NCBI GenBank assembly: GCA_028023455.1
Contig: JAQFVV010000276.1
Span: forward strand, 1,196,545-1,260,544
Direction of reading: 5' to 3'
DNA from: Epiperipatus broadwayi
Taxonomy: Eukaryota; Onychophora; Udeonychophora; Euonychophora; Peripatidae
Length of the DNA stretch: 64,000 bases
Made by a program: the position numbers and the translations under genes. How positions within the stretch are numbered: the first letter of the stretch is position 1; each line of letters opens with the position of its first letter. Below, piece after piece: positions 37,006 to 50,290 of this stretch. The notes beneath the pieces were generated by a model. That model saw only the letters and a list, made by a program, of their open reading frames with translations. It ran no database searches and was not told the DNA's origin.

Positions 37006-37610
37006 TTTATTATATATTGTACCAATATTGAAATTGGCACATGATGATTTTGCCTAAAAAATTATTAAATAATAAATAAGTTATAAAAATCTAAAAGGTT
37101 TCTTTAAGTAAACAAAATCAGTTTGCTGTCAAAAGTAAAATTAAAAGTTTAAGAGTTTATTACAGTTTGTTTTTGAAAAAGATATGAATCAAATAGTTTT
37201 CCATCATTAGTTTTTGAAATAAAAAGCTACAATTAATTGATTAAAAGTGGGAAGGGGGTTTTCTTTAGAAAGTTAAACTAAAAGTTTTATAAAAGGAAGT
37301 AAAGTTTTCCTTAATTAGTATTTGTAAAAATAAATAATTTAAAGTTTAAAAAATATAAATCTCTTTTCATTCAAGCTTATTATAATAAATTATATATGTG
37401 CGTGCGAGTGTAAATAAATGTATGCATGTTAGAATAATATTAAAAAAATATAAATGAAAGTTGGAAAGAAATTATATTTGGAAAACACAGCAATGGCTAT
37501 TAAGTTAAATAACGATTTTAAAAAAAACCACCAGCGGTGGGCTACTAATTAAAAATATAAAAACAACACATTTATAAAAGCTACTACTAATTAAACAATC
37601 TTCAAAAACG

Positions 37611-38606
37611 TGTTGTCAAAGGATTAGGAATTTTGACAACACATATTGCCAGAGGATATTAAAACAAAAACACTCCACGTATATAAATAGCCAGATTTTT
37701 ATCAGACATCAGTTCAGCCTAGTTTCCAGTGACAGTCTTGTTTCAGTTCAGATAACAGTGCAGTTTATATTATGTATCCAGAAACAGAAATGCGGTGTTG
37801 AGCAGCTTTTGGGAATATACACTTTACTTCAGCCCTTTAGTCCAACAAGATCATCAAAACCTGCCCATGAAATAATGTCTGCATAACAGCTCAGAAATCC
37901 TCCGCCAATGTTCAACTGTCTCCAGGAATAAAACCAATGGATTAGCATCAAATCTCTTCAAGAAACATCAAATCTAACTGGTTAGATATACTCCATCAGA
38001 AGCAGCCAACAACAAGCAATATCTACATTCCAAAAATCCTAGGTAAAACATTTTATTGTTCTTTTTTATATATAATAGCCACCGCTGTACTTTGTAAATC
38101 CTACAGAGACAAGTAATTTGGACTCTATATCATACATAAAATGAACTATTGATATGTGTGTTTATGTTTCAAATGCTATGTAATACTTTATTATTATATA
38201 TGTGAGTGTATGAGTTAATATGTGTGTGATCATTATATCAGTGTTATTAGTTAAATTAGATAAATACCAGTGTTCTATTATTAAAATCTACAAGAATATT
38301 TAAACTAGTTTAGAAATATTAATTCAAAATATGCGTGTGTTTTATTAGAATTATAAAATGTTTAAAATTAGTAAATGTTAGTTAATAAATTGTCTTTAAA
38401 ATTAAACTTTATTTGTCTGTCAATTCTTTTATAAATTCCTTTTACAATTCTTTTATGAATTCTTTTAACCACTAATTATGTATAATCTATTAGTGATTAC
38501 AAACAGCTGAGCTAGTCATGGATATTTAGGCATTGAGTTAGTGGCCATTGCTCAAAGCATGTTATTTATTCATTCTTGGATAATTAACTGGCGCCCGTGT
38601 TTATAC
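37611..38606 (+). promoter_or_regulatory. LTR-like segment: TATA box, initiator, polyA-like site, primer-binding-site-like sequence
   Basis: The segment starts 'tgttgtcaaa' and has an inverted copy of that start about 12 bp on. A TATA box lies at 37681-37689 (atataaata), about 25 bp ahead of the initiator-like 'atcagttcag' (37708-37717). An AATAAA-like site lies at about 38384. At 38589-38606 'tggcgcccgtgtttatac' shares its first eight bases with tRNA-Lys-primed primer-binding sites of retroelements. This fits a 5' LTR followed by a primer site, with no coding region left. The alternative is a host promoter with a non-coding first exon ending at a splice-donor-like 'taggtaaaac' near 38040. 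Confidence 0.35.
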
Positions 38607-41600
38607 ACAAACAAAAAAAGTGCTTTGAACTCTGGTGTTGAACTCAACAGTCAAGAAGAAGTTATGTCCTGGAAATGTAACGCTAGTTATATATTTTATA
38701 GCTATCGTTTGGGCATACATACTCTCCAAGTATGTTCTTCTCTGCCTAAGAGGCCAGTGTTTTGATAGCCACATGCAATACTAATTCTTACAATATATAT
38801 ATATATATATATATTGTACCGGGTTCTAAATATGTATATATCTATATATATCTCTATCTCTCAAACTAACATTTAAAATAAATACACATGATCTGATTAT
38901 GCTTTATGCAATACTAATTCTTTTAAATTAAATAGGTGATTGTATATAAAATTTCACTTTTAAATTCTAAAATTACAATGTATATTTATGTAACATATAT
39001 GTGTTGTAACACATAAGCACTTTTCAAAATATAAGAGAGTTCAGAATATAATTAATCTTTATATAAAAAAAGTATTTAATTGAAATTATATATATATATA
39101 TCAAAGATGAATCTATCTGTTTATTGATGTTGTTCTAAGAGAATAAAATAAAAATAAATACTTGAGATTAATTTATAACCACTGAATAAGGAGACAAATA
39201 CTTAAAATCATAATCACTAAATTACAAAATATGAATTTGAATTTAGAAATTCATAATTATCTTATAGTTTAAGCAGGAAAAATAAATCTCTACTTAGTTT
39301 AAATTATATTACCATTTATATTGATATACTCTATACAGTTATATATAAAAAATAATAATAATGATATGTATAATAGCAAATGACCTGAGTAATTGTCATT
39401 AAAGATAATATTCCCAAAAGTAATATCATAGTAATGTTTACTTCGTGAATCATAATTCAATGATATTTTGTTACTCCAGAAAAGATAGAAGTGTTATGAA
39501 AATATCTTAAATTAGAAGCACATTTTATTAATTCTGATATTTTCCAAATGTCCAAATTATTTTTTCATTTAAAAGATATTTGATCTATGGCATTATCACT
39601 ATGAAAGAATTAGTTTATATTCATGATGATACAATTAAATATGTTTTCCTTCAGCAAGTATTTGATTTATAAAACATCACAAATGAATAAATGCTAGTTT
39701 TATCCATGACAATGCAATGGAAATTGAACAAACTTTTATCTGGTGTATAAACAGTTCATCAAGCTCATAGAATTATATCAGCAGGTTAATATAATCTTTC
39801 TGTATATTTTTTCAGTTGTTAGCATTTAGATCTTGTCATTGAAAAGTAGGTAATATATGTTTGTAAAGTAAAGAAACACTCTGATAATTTTTTGAAAATG
39901 CTAAGAATTAATTTTCATTCTTTCAATAAATTGTTGCCCTTCGCAAATTGTTAATAAATATGTTTAGTTAATGGATGAATACTATTGCATTCACCACATC
40001 AATCTATCCATTAGCAATCATATTTTTAAAAATAAATTTTAAAAATTATATGAGGAAATAAGTTAAACTTATTTATAGAATTTTTTTAAATGACATAAAA
40101 GAAACTATAGCAATACTCCATATTAACTCTTTGGTAAAATTCCACCCAGCATCCCATAAATAAAAATTTTATTACATAAAGTAATGGCAAATAAAATAAA
40201 AAATATATAATTATTATATATAACAAACATTTACATTTTAGAAATACAAATGGAAATATACTTTTACACATATTTTTGAATTTAATTTTATGGAAATAAC
40301 AAATATACTGGAAACATTGAATATTTAAGTATATTATTTGTAATCTACTATTATGAATATAGTAATGAAAATATACATGATAAGGGAAAATAATAATTTT
40401 ATCAAGACTATAAACTTTATTATTTACATATTCATTTTTAAAATGAATAAAACCAATTCACAATTGTTTTATACACCATAATTAATAAATATTTTTATTC
40501 CAATATTATATGTTGTCATAGCAACATATTCCAACACCTCCCAAGTTAATATATTCACCATTAAAATCAAACAAGAAGAGAAAAAATAATTTTATGACTA
40601 ACATTTCATCACATACTGAAATTGATTTCAAATTTCAGAAAGTACAATATATATATATATATGTTGTAACGGAATATAATATTCCGTTACATTATTTTAA
40701 AATGAAAATAAAAAGATCGTAAATAAAAATTGATTTATTAATAAGAAAAAAACTTAAAAACTGAAAATTAAAAGTTGTTTAATATATATATTGTCACGCA
40801 GATGGAAAACAAATTATTTTAAGAAAAAGTATTTGAAAGTATTTTTTTTTTTTGTAAAAAAGTAAAAATATAAAGATTGATATTTTAAAAATAGAAATAA
40901 TGTTGATTTCTATAATCTTAGAAAATGGAAATGATGTTTTATTAATTAAATGATTGTTCGAAAGCAAACCCTTGAGGCACTTAAAATAAATTAAATGGTA
41001 AGAGAATACAAAGAAATTAAATGACCAATACAAGCACAAAAATGACAGCACAGACCATAACTGAAACACAAAAGGATTAGTGACGTCTTGCCGGTTGAAT
41101 CCAAAGATTGGATGATAAGAGACTAATAAAAATATAAAAGTCAAAGGATTATTATAATTGGGATCTGAGAGCTGACTATGAATATATCGTTATAACTAGC
41201 TATATTGCAGATTATCACGATGTGGAAATCTGAAATAAATTTAATTTTCTGGACAACCAGCTGAGGCCTCTGGATGAGAGTTCCTGACCAAATGAATGGC
41301 AAGTAGCGGTTTCATTTCAAAGAAGGACAAAATCTACAAAAGTGATCATGAAGATGGACTTCTGAATCTACTCAATCCATAAAGTATGAACTCTTGTGTC
41401 TATCTAATAAGAACTTTTCTAAAATTGCAATGAATTAATAGCTGAAAATAAGAACTCTTATCTGAATTAAAGAATGCAAATTCAATTATTAATATTTTTA
41501 TGCAGATGTTTAAGCAATCATTTCCATTTCATTTTTTTGTGTGTGTATTATGTTTTAACTAAAATGTATTAAATTTAAAGTTGGGTGTAGATAGCTGCAT

Positions 41601-44600
41601 GGATAAAGATTAATAACTATGTTTAAATTCATTTATGTTTAGTTTAAGGGATTCTAATTTCAGGCTATTTGTTTTGTAGTTAGGGCAATGCTTGTGGAGG
41701 GATATATTGATGTTTATATTAATGTAATGTGAAGCATGTTTAGCATACAGGGCAATGTTCCCAACTGAATGCATGACCCCAAAGAGGCAGTCATATCATT
41801 GAAATGGTCGCAGATGTATTTCCTGCACCATTGACCTCTTCTAGCTCTATGGACAGGGATTTATAAGACGGCAGATAGACCGTTCTCCCCTATATGTAGC
41901 ACTCTTTAAAAAAATTGTATACATGATTCCTTAGTCAGGCAGATGCACTTTCCTGTTCTGGACATGCATCATTTCTTTCAAATAATATCACGCTGTCAGA
42001 TGCACATTCCTGTTGGTGTGGTTTTATGCTAGCATCTTCATATTACATTGGTTGAAAATATATATCTGGAAGCTGACATTGGGTTGGCTACGAACTTTTA
42101 GTCTGAGATTGAATGAATGTTTTGATAAGTTTTTAAATGAAAAATCTATGTAGCCTATCTATACTCGATATGCTAAAGTAAAATATAATTTAAATATCCA
42201 TCTGTGCAGTCTATTTAAAATAGTAATTTAAATTTTAAAAAAATTAATGTTAAAATCTAAAATAAATTTATTTCTCAATTTTAAATGTGCGTTAATAAAA
42301 TCTATTTGTGTGTTAATGGCAGTGGCTTCTTTTATTTTATTGTTTTAAATATTAATATATTTTGAGAATCTAAAACTATTAAAACTTATAAAAATGTTTA
42401 AATCTCTGCTATTCGATGAGCTAGTGACATTGGACAAACGGTCAGAATAATATATATAAAAAAAAATTTTGAATCTTAACTTACATATCTGCCTACTATA
42501 TAAATTTTTCTAGGTTCAAATGCCTAGATGGCACCCTCATACAGCAGATATGTTGAAGGCTCTTTCAGTGACCATTAATATATATATATATTTAAAACTT
42601 CTACTCCACCACAAATTCGTAATTCATATAAAGACATCTGAAAAAATAGAGAGCTATTATCTATGTGTGATGGAGGGAAAAATTTATACATATATAGAAA
42701 GAGATATTACAAATGGAAAAAGAGAGATAAAATTGACTTTTTTTATATATTTATGTTTAATTTAAAAATAGATATAGTGTACTAGTCGAAAATGTATGTC
42801 CATTCAACAAGATTTAGAATCTAAGCAAAAGTATCCCAAATCCAAACATGCCTGAGATACACAGGTCAGAAGCAATCATGAATTCTAACCTTTTTCCCCA
42901 TTCCCCAAATCTATAACACTACAGATAACACCTACGGTGATACTACATAAATTAATTATTTCTGGGCCAGTGCTACATCGTTTTGCATGAGATCTGAGCT
43001 GATGATGATGATGAGAGCTTGAGTGAACATGAGGTATAAGTTAAAAGCATACATAAATATATTAATGAGATTTGAACAACTGGATTAAGTTTAAAAATAT
43101 AAATATTTATTTGGACAAAATTCGAGATGAGTTTTATTTATATAATCAATTTCATGCCTTTAAAACTTTGTTTTCATTACAAACATTTAACAAACTAGAT
43201 ACAATTATTTTTATTTTAACAAATATCAATTTAGTGCAGCAGTTACAATACTGAAAGTATATTTAAAAATAGGATTTTATTTAATGTTACAAAATGGATC
43301 TATCTGGTCATTTTGATGGACATTTATACATTAAGAATAATACATATTAAAATATGATAGAGTTTCACTGATTATATGATTTGAGTATGATGCCCTTGGC
43401 ATTTCATACATAAGTTTATTTTCATTTATAGACCTTATTTGTAACAATAAAAATAAGGATATATTTTGATCAGTGAGTAGACTAAAACATTTATTTTACA
43501 CATTTTCGACATTTAACAATAGAATATTGTGAAACTCTATAAATATGGGAATGGCTTATTTCAATAAAGGGAAGGGCAGCTTCATGAGAAGTTGGATCTA
43601 AACTCCAATGAAAAATATTGCAAAGAGAAAAATATTTTGTTATCACATATCATTACGATTTATTTTGCCAAACAGGCTAGAAAATTAATTATAAGAAATT
43701 GTGATGCTAGCATTATGTCAACGAGAAAGAAAATAGCAGATTTGGCCAAGACAAAGTCATTCTCCAATTTTTTAATGTGGTATGCCAGCTTCATGCTAGA
43801 GTGGTATCGAAAGAAAAAGGTAGGCAGGAAGTGTCTATGGGCCGGATCACAGCGTAGCCATACAGAGCTTCATCTACACTAACCTGCATGTTCCAGAAGT
43901 AGATTTAGACTTTTATTATGAATGAGAACCCTAAAAGATGGGAGGCTTTGAATCCTCAGCATGAGACATGAGTGAATCAAAGCAGTATATAAATATATAC
44001 TTGGAGAAGAATGACAAACAAAGATGATTGTGAGTGTCTGGAATGAGGTACAGGCAAATCAGATCCAAACCCTATGTGGTTTATTAATAATTTGACATAT
44101 GCCAGCAACACTATCATAAGAATATAAAGTCATTGAATTTAAATACCAAAATAAAGCCTTAAATGGTTTAACAAATATGTGATGATATGCTAAAATAATG
44201 ATCCATGTAAGATAAAGTCATTTATCATAAGTTAAACTATAATTAATGAAGCATGCATTTCTCACCCTTCTTGAATCAATACTATTTTGTTTAAATATAT
44301 AAAAAACTAAGATTCATGCACTTAAAAGTGCAACCAACAAAATTGATTTTGTTCACCAGCCTTTTTGGTGATGATGATGAATAAAGAAATTAATGAAACT
44401 ATTAGACACCAATATCCACCCCAGATTGCAAAGTATTTATACATTTTGGATAATTTTATGGTAAAATATATTTTTTTAAAAAAGCATATATTCATTTTAA
44501 AAGAAAAACTCAGTCTTATGAACTATTTAGAAATAAATAAATAAGAACTCATTAATCCCCTCCCCCCCTTCTTTTCCACAGCGGGATATAGAAGAAGTTT

Positions 44601-46350
44601 GTAAGACTGGGTTTGATTGGCATTTACAAATAAAATTAAATGAAAAATAGAAAAATATCATTAAAAATAAATTATAACAGCACTAATTTATAAAAATAAT
44701 AAGAAGCATGAGTTGGATGAAAAGTTTTTTACAGTTGTGCTGTTTAGATAGAAGAGAATCTATATAAAGAAAATAACTATTAATTTAAGATACTCACCAA
44801 TTAGCGAGTTTAAAAAAAAATAAAACACAAAGAAAATGTCAAATTTACAGAGTTACAAGTTAGAATTAGTTAATATGATTGTATCTTTGGTCTGATTACC
44901 TTAGGATCCAATGGAATGAAGTACTGATGAATCTTCTGTGGCAGGTGGCATTCTTTGATGGCACAGGCACTCTTGAGCAGTACGAACTACATCTCTGCAC
45001 AGCGAAGAGTGGAGCTGAAGATGGAAGGGAAGGCAGTTTACACCCCTCTTTTTAAAAATCAAACAGACAAATGGCATATTTAATTAACTGGAACTTCTCA
45101 TAAATTCCAAATTCTTAAATTGAATCAGCTCTGCTATCATATCTAAAATGATGTGTAATGTAAAAATGAATTTCTAATGATATAATGTTTTCTACTAAAA
45201 CAAAATTCTGATTAATAGAAAGTTAACTAGAATAATATAAATAGCTTTATGGAATTAGTTATGATATTTATTTAAACATTATTAAAAAAAAAACAAAAGA
45301 CAAAATGTGGCAAAATGAATAAAAAATCGAATTATTTTTAGAATTTGATATTCTTATATTCAATTAACTTATAGGAGTAAACAATGTTGAGCAAAATTGA
45401 TTCCATATATGAAATAGAGATTTATTTCATATATAAGATAGAGAAGATTATATAAGATAGAGAAGATGTGTATAATGTTTGCTTATCATTTTAGCGAAGT
45501 GACTATATTTCTTAAAAGTTTTTTATTAGTTTATATTAACAAATATTAATTGCTCTAATCAGAATGGTTATATACTAATGAATTTTTTTGTTACTTTTTT
45601 CTGAGTGCATCAGGATAAGAGGTGTATCAAACATATATGCTATTAACTTTCTCTATTTTAGATACATATGTTTGTCCTGAATTAAAGCTAAAAAAAAAAA
45701 AATACTTGATTTAAAAATGTCTGAAAATAGATTTTAAAAACAATTATAGTTGATAAGTTAGTTTAGTAGTATTAAATATAAAACGTATATCTCATTTTTT
45801 AAATCTATGCACAATCTTCAAACTATTACCTGCTGATAACTGTCAGTTTAATAATTTATTTATTATACGTATTTAGTTTGGTGAATAATATATTAATTGT
45901 TTCATTAGTAGAAGTAAATTAGAAGCTTTGTAAAAATTAATATCTCCTATTCTCTAAGTAAATAAATATCATTTCTCCAGGCAATTTAATACAGTGATAC
46001 AATGGAAACTCTAAAGCAAAAGAACCATGAACTGAAGCTCAACGTTATCATTTTTTTGCTCAGTGCTTAAATGTCACTTGTCCTCTGGAAAAAATTAATA
46101 TGTATATACATTGAGAAGTACTAATCTTTGAATTGTAAAATAGTAAGTTACAAATATAAATTTATAATTGTATTAAAACGTGTGTATCGGTGCTTTATCA
46201 GTTTTGGCTTTAGTTAAAATCTTTATTCGATAAAATGTTTATTATATTTTGTTATTCCAGTTATTCATACTTCTATATTTTAGTTATAAAGTAATGATTA
46301 TTAATCAGAAAATGGTTTACATCAAGTTATAAATTGCTTTTACATTTAAG
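38607..46350. other. AT-rich stretch without a recognised gene
   Basis: Features seen: TA tracts at about 38791-38815, 39090 and 40647-40662; a 27-bp perfect palindrome at 40665-40691; a 16-bp direct repeat 'atgcaatactaattct' at about 38772 and 38907; and a less AT-rich pocket at 44880-45050. The plus-strand frame 43592-43882 ends beside a splice-donor-like 'aaaggtaggc'. Its sequence (KIADLAKTKSFSNFLMWY) is not one I recognise. Confidence 0.4.
40665..40691. repeat. 27-bp perfect palindrome
   Basis: TGTAACGGAATAT, a central A, then the exact reverse complement. TGTAAC...GTTACA is the typical outer sequence of many LTRs, so it may be a junction of two LTR ends or a small TIR pair. Nothing alongside confirms either. 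Confidence 0.7.
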
Positions 46351-46362
46351 AAAGACAAATAT

Positions 46363-46453
46363 ATCAAGCGTTAGTGGCCTAGCTGTTAGCATAGCCACCT
46401 TTCAAGCAGTTGGCCCGGGTTCGCTTCCCGGTCAATTCTTTGACATATAAAAA
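46363..46453 (+). mobile_element. tRNA-derived SINE, copy 2, with 12-bp target duplication
   Basis: The tRNA-like head has an A box near 46376 (tggcctagctgt) and a B box near 46419 (gggttcgcttcc), followed by 'tgacatat' and an A-run. The same 12 bp, aaagacaaatat, flanks it at 46351-46362 and 46454-46465. The head lacks a pairing acceptor stem, so it is not a functional tRNA. The A-tail and target duplication show insertion by reverse transcription, probably with LINE machinery in trans. Confidence 0.85.
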
Positions 46454-46465
46454 AAAGACAAATAT

Positions 46466-47285
46466 TTAGATATAGTAGTATAATTTTCCTTTCCTCGAAA
46501 ATTGAGTTTTGTGGGTACATACATAATTTAAAACAGCACAGAAAATTAAAAACTAAAAAAATAATTAGGATAATTGCAATGTTTGTATAAGGATAGTATT
46601 GTAATATAAATAAATTCAATGGATTATAAAGGTTTCATTCGATGATTCTTACTTCTTTTTTTATTTGAATGCAATTCTAAATTTAAACAGCATTTTGCTT
46701 TAACAAGAAAAGATTATAAATTTATAAGGTGTTTAACTCTCTGAGCATGCTTTTGACATTTAGGGTCGAATTCATAGCTCTAACAATGACAGCAGAATAT
46801 TTTACGTTGTTTATATAATGAGTAAATGATATTCAAATATGCCAACAATTATATAAATATTTAATTTACATATTCCATTTAATTGATAATGACATGCCTG
46901 ATTTTTTATTGATCTCCACCATATGTTTTCACTGTAAACAAACACTAGAATGAGAATGAGAAAGCTCTGTATTTTTTTCCTTATGTATGCCTATGTAATC
47001 CACTTTTATACAGTAAATACATTTAGTAATTAATGTAATATTATGAAATGTAAATAATAAGAATATTTTCAAATTTTATAAGTGACCTCAAGATCCTATT
47101 TGTGTAAATAAATATATTTGCATGTGACCTTTTCATAGTGCTCAATTATTGCTCAGTGAACTAATAAATTAAATTATTTTTATTAATTTTAAAATTGTAT
47201 TACTATTACTATTTGGTTAAATGAAAATACACACAAAAAAGGTAGTTTTTTTAATAATATTTAGTTTTATTACTGTATATCATGC
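46466..47285. other. AT-rich non-coding stretch
   Basis: Nothing recognised. Confidence 0.45.
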
Positions 47286-48226
47286 TTTCAATGTATTTTT
47301 ACTATATCATATTTATGGCATATAGTAACGTGATTAAATGGTTCTTTATATCAATGTTTAATTAACTGTTCACATATTCAATTTTAATTTAATATTTAAA
47401 TTTAAATATTCAAATAACACATTCTTTGAAATAGGTACACTTGTTTCATTTTTGTTAATGGAAAAATGGTCACCAGCCATTGACATGCTTCTTTAATTTT
47501 CCACTTTCTATCTTCCCTGTGTGTGTATACACTATCTCTGCTTTTGTTAGTTCGAATCTATGACCAAATTTCTGATCATGGTCTGTAAATAAGTGTTTTT
47601 TTTGTTTAAAGGTTCTATTGTATAAAATATATGTGTCGGGCAAGTTTTGTTGACAAATTAGCTCTTCCCATAATATGCAGCATTGCAAGCTGATTGACTA
47701 CATTTAATTCTACAGCCCACTTGATATGCCAATTCATTTGGTATAGTATCTTTAAAGTTATTGATTAATTGAATAAGTAATGGAGTGGTTCAAAAGCTTA
47801 TATTAAATTTATTTTTACACGTAGTTTTCATTTATGTGCAACCTTTGGAATATAAGGTAGGCTTGTTCAATTTTTCAGTTCCACTTGTTGGTTGGGTCAA
47901 GAAATTTTTACTTTTTATAAAATCTCTATATGATGTTTATGATTTTATCATGATTATATCACAAATTTGGAAGGTCATCTGTGTATTGTTCAATGTTCTT
48001 TTTATCATATTTAAATTTTTATAGTGTATTATTTCTGTGTAAAAAACTCTTCAATTCCACATATTTATGTAATTTGGGGTTAGGGATCTAGGGTGAATTG
48101 CTTCTATTATATTTTGGGGCTTAATTAACATTCTGTAGTCTAGCACTGTCTTTGCATATATAAGTTCAAAAAAATATTCCTCTATCATTGTCTTCTTTCT
48201 CTAAGGTCCATGACAGTATCAATGCT

Positions 48227-48579
48227 AAACATCACATGATCACTGTCTCATCATACTATTTAACAATTCAAAACAAAGCAAAACTCTCCATATAGTAGTG
48301 CCATCTTGTGCTAACAAGAGCAATCAATGGATGCCAGAAGCCTATCTAGTGCCTACTCATCCAATATCCCCAGACTAGTTTCTGGCTTGTGGCCTTTATC
48401 AGTGAGGAACCTTGGATCCTCACTGATGAAGGCCACAAGCCAGAAACTAGTCTGGGGATATCGAATGAGTAGGCACTAGATAGGGATTTTGTGCACAAGC
48501 CTTCTGGCATTCATTGATTGCTCTTGTAGCACCAGATGGCACTACTATATGGAGAGTTTTGCTTTGTTTTGAATTGTTT
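48227..48579. mobile_element. 353-bp palindromic insertion with 12-bp target duplication
   Basis: The arms, about 48258-48405 and 48418-48575, are near-perfect reverse complements ('aattcaaaacaaagcaaaac' / 'gttttgctttgttttgaatt'). agtatcaatgct flanks the element at 48215-48226 and 48580-48591. Its sequence matches the 13.3-15.3 kb array units. It has no coding capacity. A 12-bp duplication does not fit hAT (8 bp) or mariner (TA) and is compatible with retroposition. Confidence 0.85.
48416..48459 (+). ncRNA. Candidate type I hammerhead ribozyme
   Basis: The order of parts is: stem I 5' strand ATCCTCA (48416-48422); CTGATGA core (48423-48429); stem II GGC/GCC closed by CACAA (48431-48441); GAAA (48443-48446); a minimal stem III (AC/GT with a TA loop); cleavage triplet GTC ending at 48452; stem I 3' strand TGGGGAT (48453-48459). 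Stem I pairs over 7 bp with one G-U wobble. Hammerheads self-cleave RNA and are known in Penelope-like elements and small metazoan retrozymes, often with very short stem III. One oddity is that the closing pair at 10.1/11.1, normally G-C, is A opposite A (48430, 48442). The opposite arm read on the minus strand has CTGATAA and should be inactive. Confidence 0.5.
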
Positions 48580-48590
48580 AGTATCAATGC

Positions 48591-48875
48591 TCATACCAAT
48601 TCTTGTTGTATTCCACCAATCTGAGTGTCTGTAGCACATATAAATGTGTCATTCACATATCTTATGTATATTAAACTTGAGTTTAAATATCTGTGATTAG
48701 GTATAATAAATTTTTCAATTATTGATAGAAATAGACTGCTCATGATATCACTGATATGGTACAGACACACATATTGATGAAGTACAACAGGAATCAGAGT
48801 GAGCAGCGACACTGTCATGGAGTTTGCAGAAAGAAGACAATAATAGAGGAACAACATTTTTAGACTTTGGGTCAT
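48591..48875 (-). pseudogene. PLE2 reverse transcriptase fragment (Neptune-like)
   Basis: The minus-strand frame contains SLFLSIIEKFIIPNHRYL and LIYIRYVNDTFICATDTQI. RYVNDTF stands where active enzymes have RYVDDTF, so one of the paired catalytic aspartates is Asn. The spacing of the preceding EK...P segment to this box resembles Neptune-type Penelope elements. The frame breaks exactly at the palindromic insertion (48227-48579), whose 12-bp target duplication lies in RT sequence; decayed C-terminal coding resumes on the far side. The fragment is inactive by truncation, insertion and active-site change. Confidence 0.75.
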
Positions 48876-49799
48876 ATGATAAACTACAGAATGATGGCTA
48901 AACCCTTAAATATAAGAGAAGTGATTCACCCTAAATAAATAACTCCATTATCACATAAATGTATGGGATTAAAAGTTTTTTTACACACAAATCATAAAAC
49001 ATGCAAGTTTGAATACAATAAAAAGAACAACAATGAACAGTACACAAATGGCCTTCAAAATATGGGATATAATCACAATAAAATTATAAATGCCATAAAG
49101 AGATTCTATAAAAAATAAGAAATGATTGTCCCAACCAGCAAGTGAATTCTAAAGACTGTATAAGCCTATCTTATATTCCAAAGATTACACATAAATTTAA
49201 AAATATATGTAAAAAATAAATTTAATATATGCTTTTGAACTGTTCCATCACTTAACCAATCAATCAATAACTCTAAAGACACTATACCAAACAAATCACC
49301 ACGTCAAATGGTCTATAAAACTAATGCAGACAATCAGTTTGCATTGTTGCACATTATGGAAAGTTGAGGGCTAATTCATCAACAAGATCTGCCAAACACA
49401 GATATTTATTCAATAGAACACTCAGAGACAAAGAACACTTCAATATTTACAGACCATGAGCAGAAAACTGGTGAGAAGCAGAGATATTGTACACAGAGAG
49501 AGGAGATAGAAACCAGAAGATTAAAGAAGCATATGCAATAGGTGGTGACCATTTTTCTATTAACAAAAAAGAAACAAGTTTACTCATTTCAAAGAAATGG
49601 GCTATTTGAATATTCAAATTTAAATTTTAAATTATAATTGAAGACATGAACAGTTATTTAAACATTGATATAAACAATCATTTAATCACACCACTATGTG
49701 CCATAAATATGATATAGTAAAAATATATTGAAAGTCAAATATTATTTTAAAAAAACTATTTTCTGTGTGTATTTTCATTTTACCAGATCTTTTTTTTTA

Positions 49800-50290
<491 letters not shown>

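Larger units (their letters stand above)
47286..49735 (-). mobile_element. PLE2: Penelope-like element with long inverted arms
   Basis: 47286-48240 and 48795-49735 are imperfect reverse complements of each other (outer pair 'actatatcatatttatgg' / 'ccataaatatgatatagt'; inner pair 'gtgaattgcttct' / 'agaagtgattcac'). Each arm is about 0.9 kb and carries decayed C-terminal PLE coding sequence, minus strand on the left and plus strand on the right. The unique centre holds an RT fragment and a 353-bp palindromic insertion. The minus-strand frame 47470-47688 belongs to the decayed left arm. Confidence 0.85.

Noticed and set aside
43592-43882. 96-codon frame ending near a splice-donor-like site
   Set aside because: No recognisable domain and composition like its surroundings; kept only as a remark in the stretch description.
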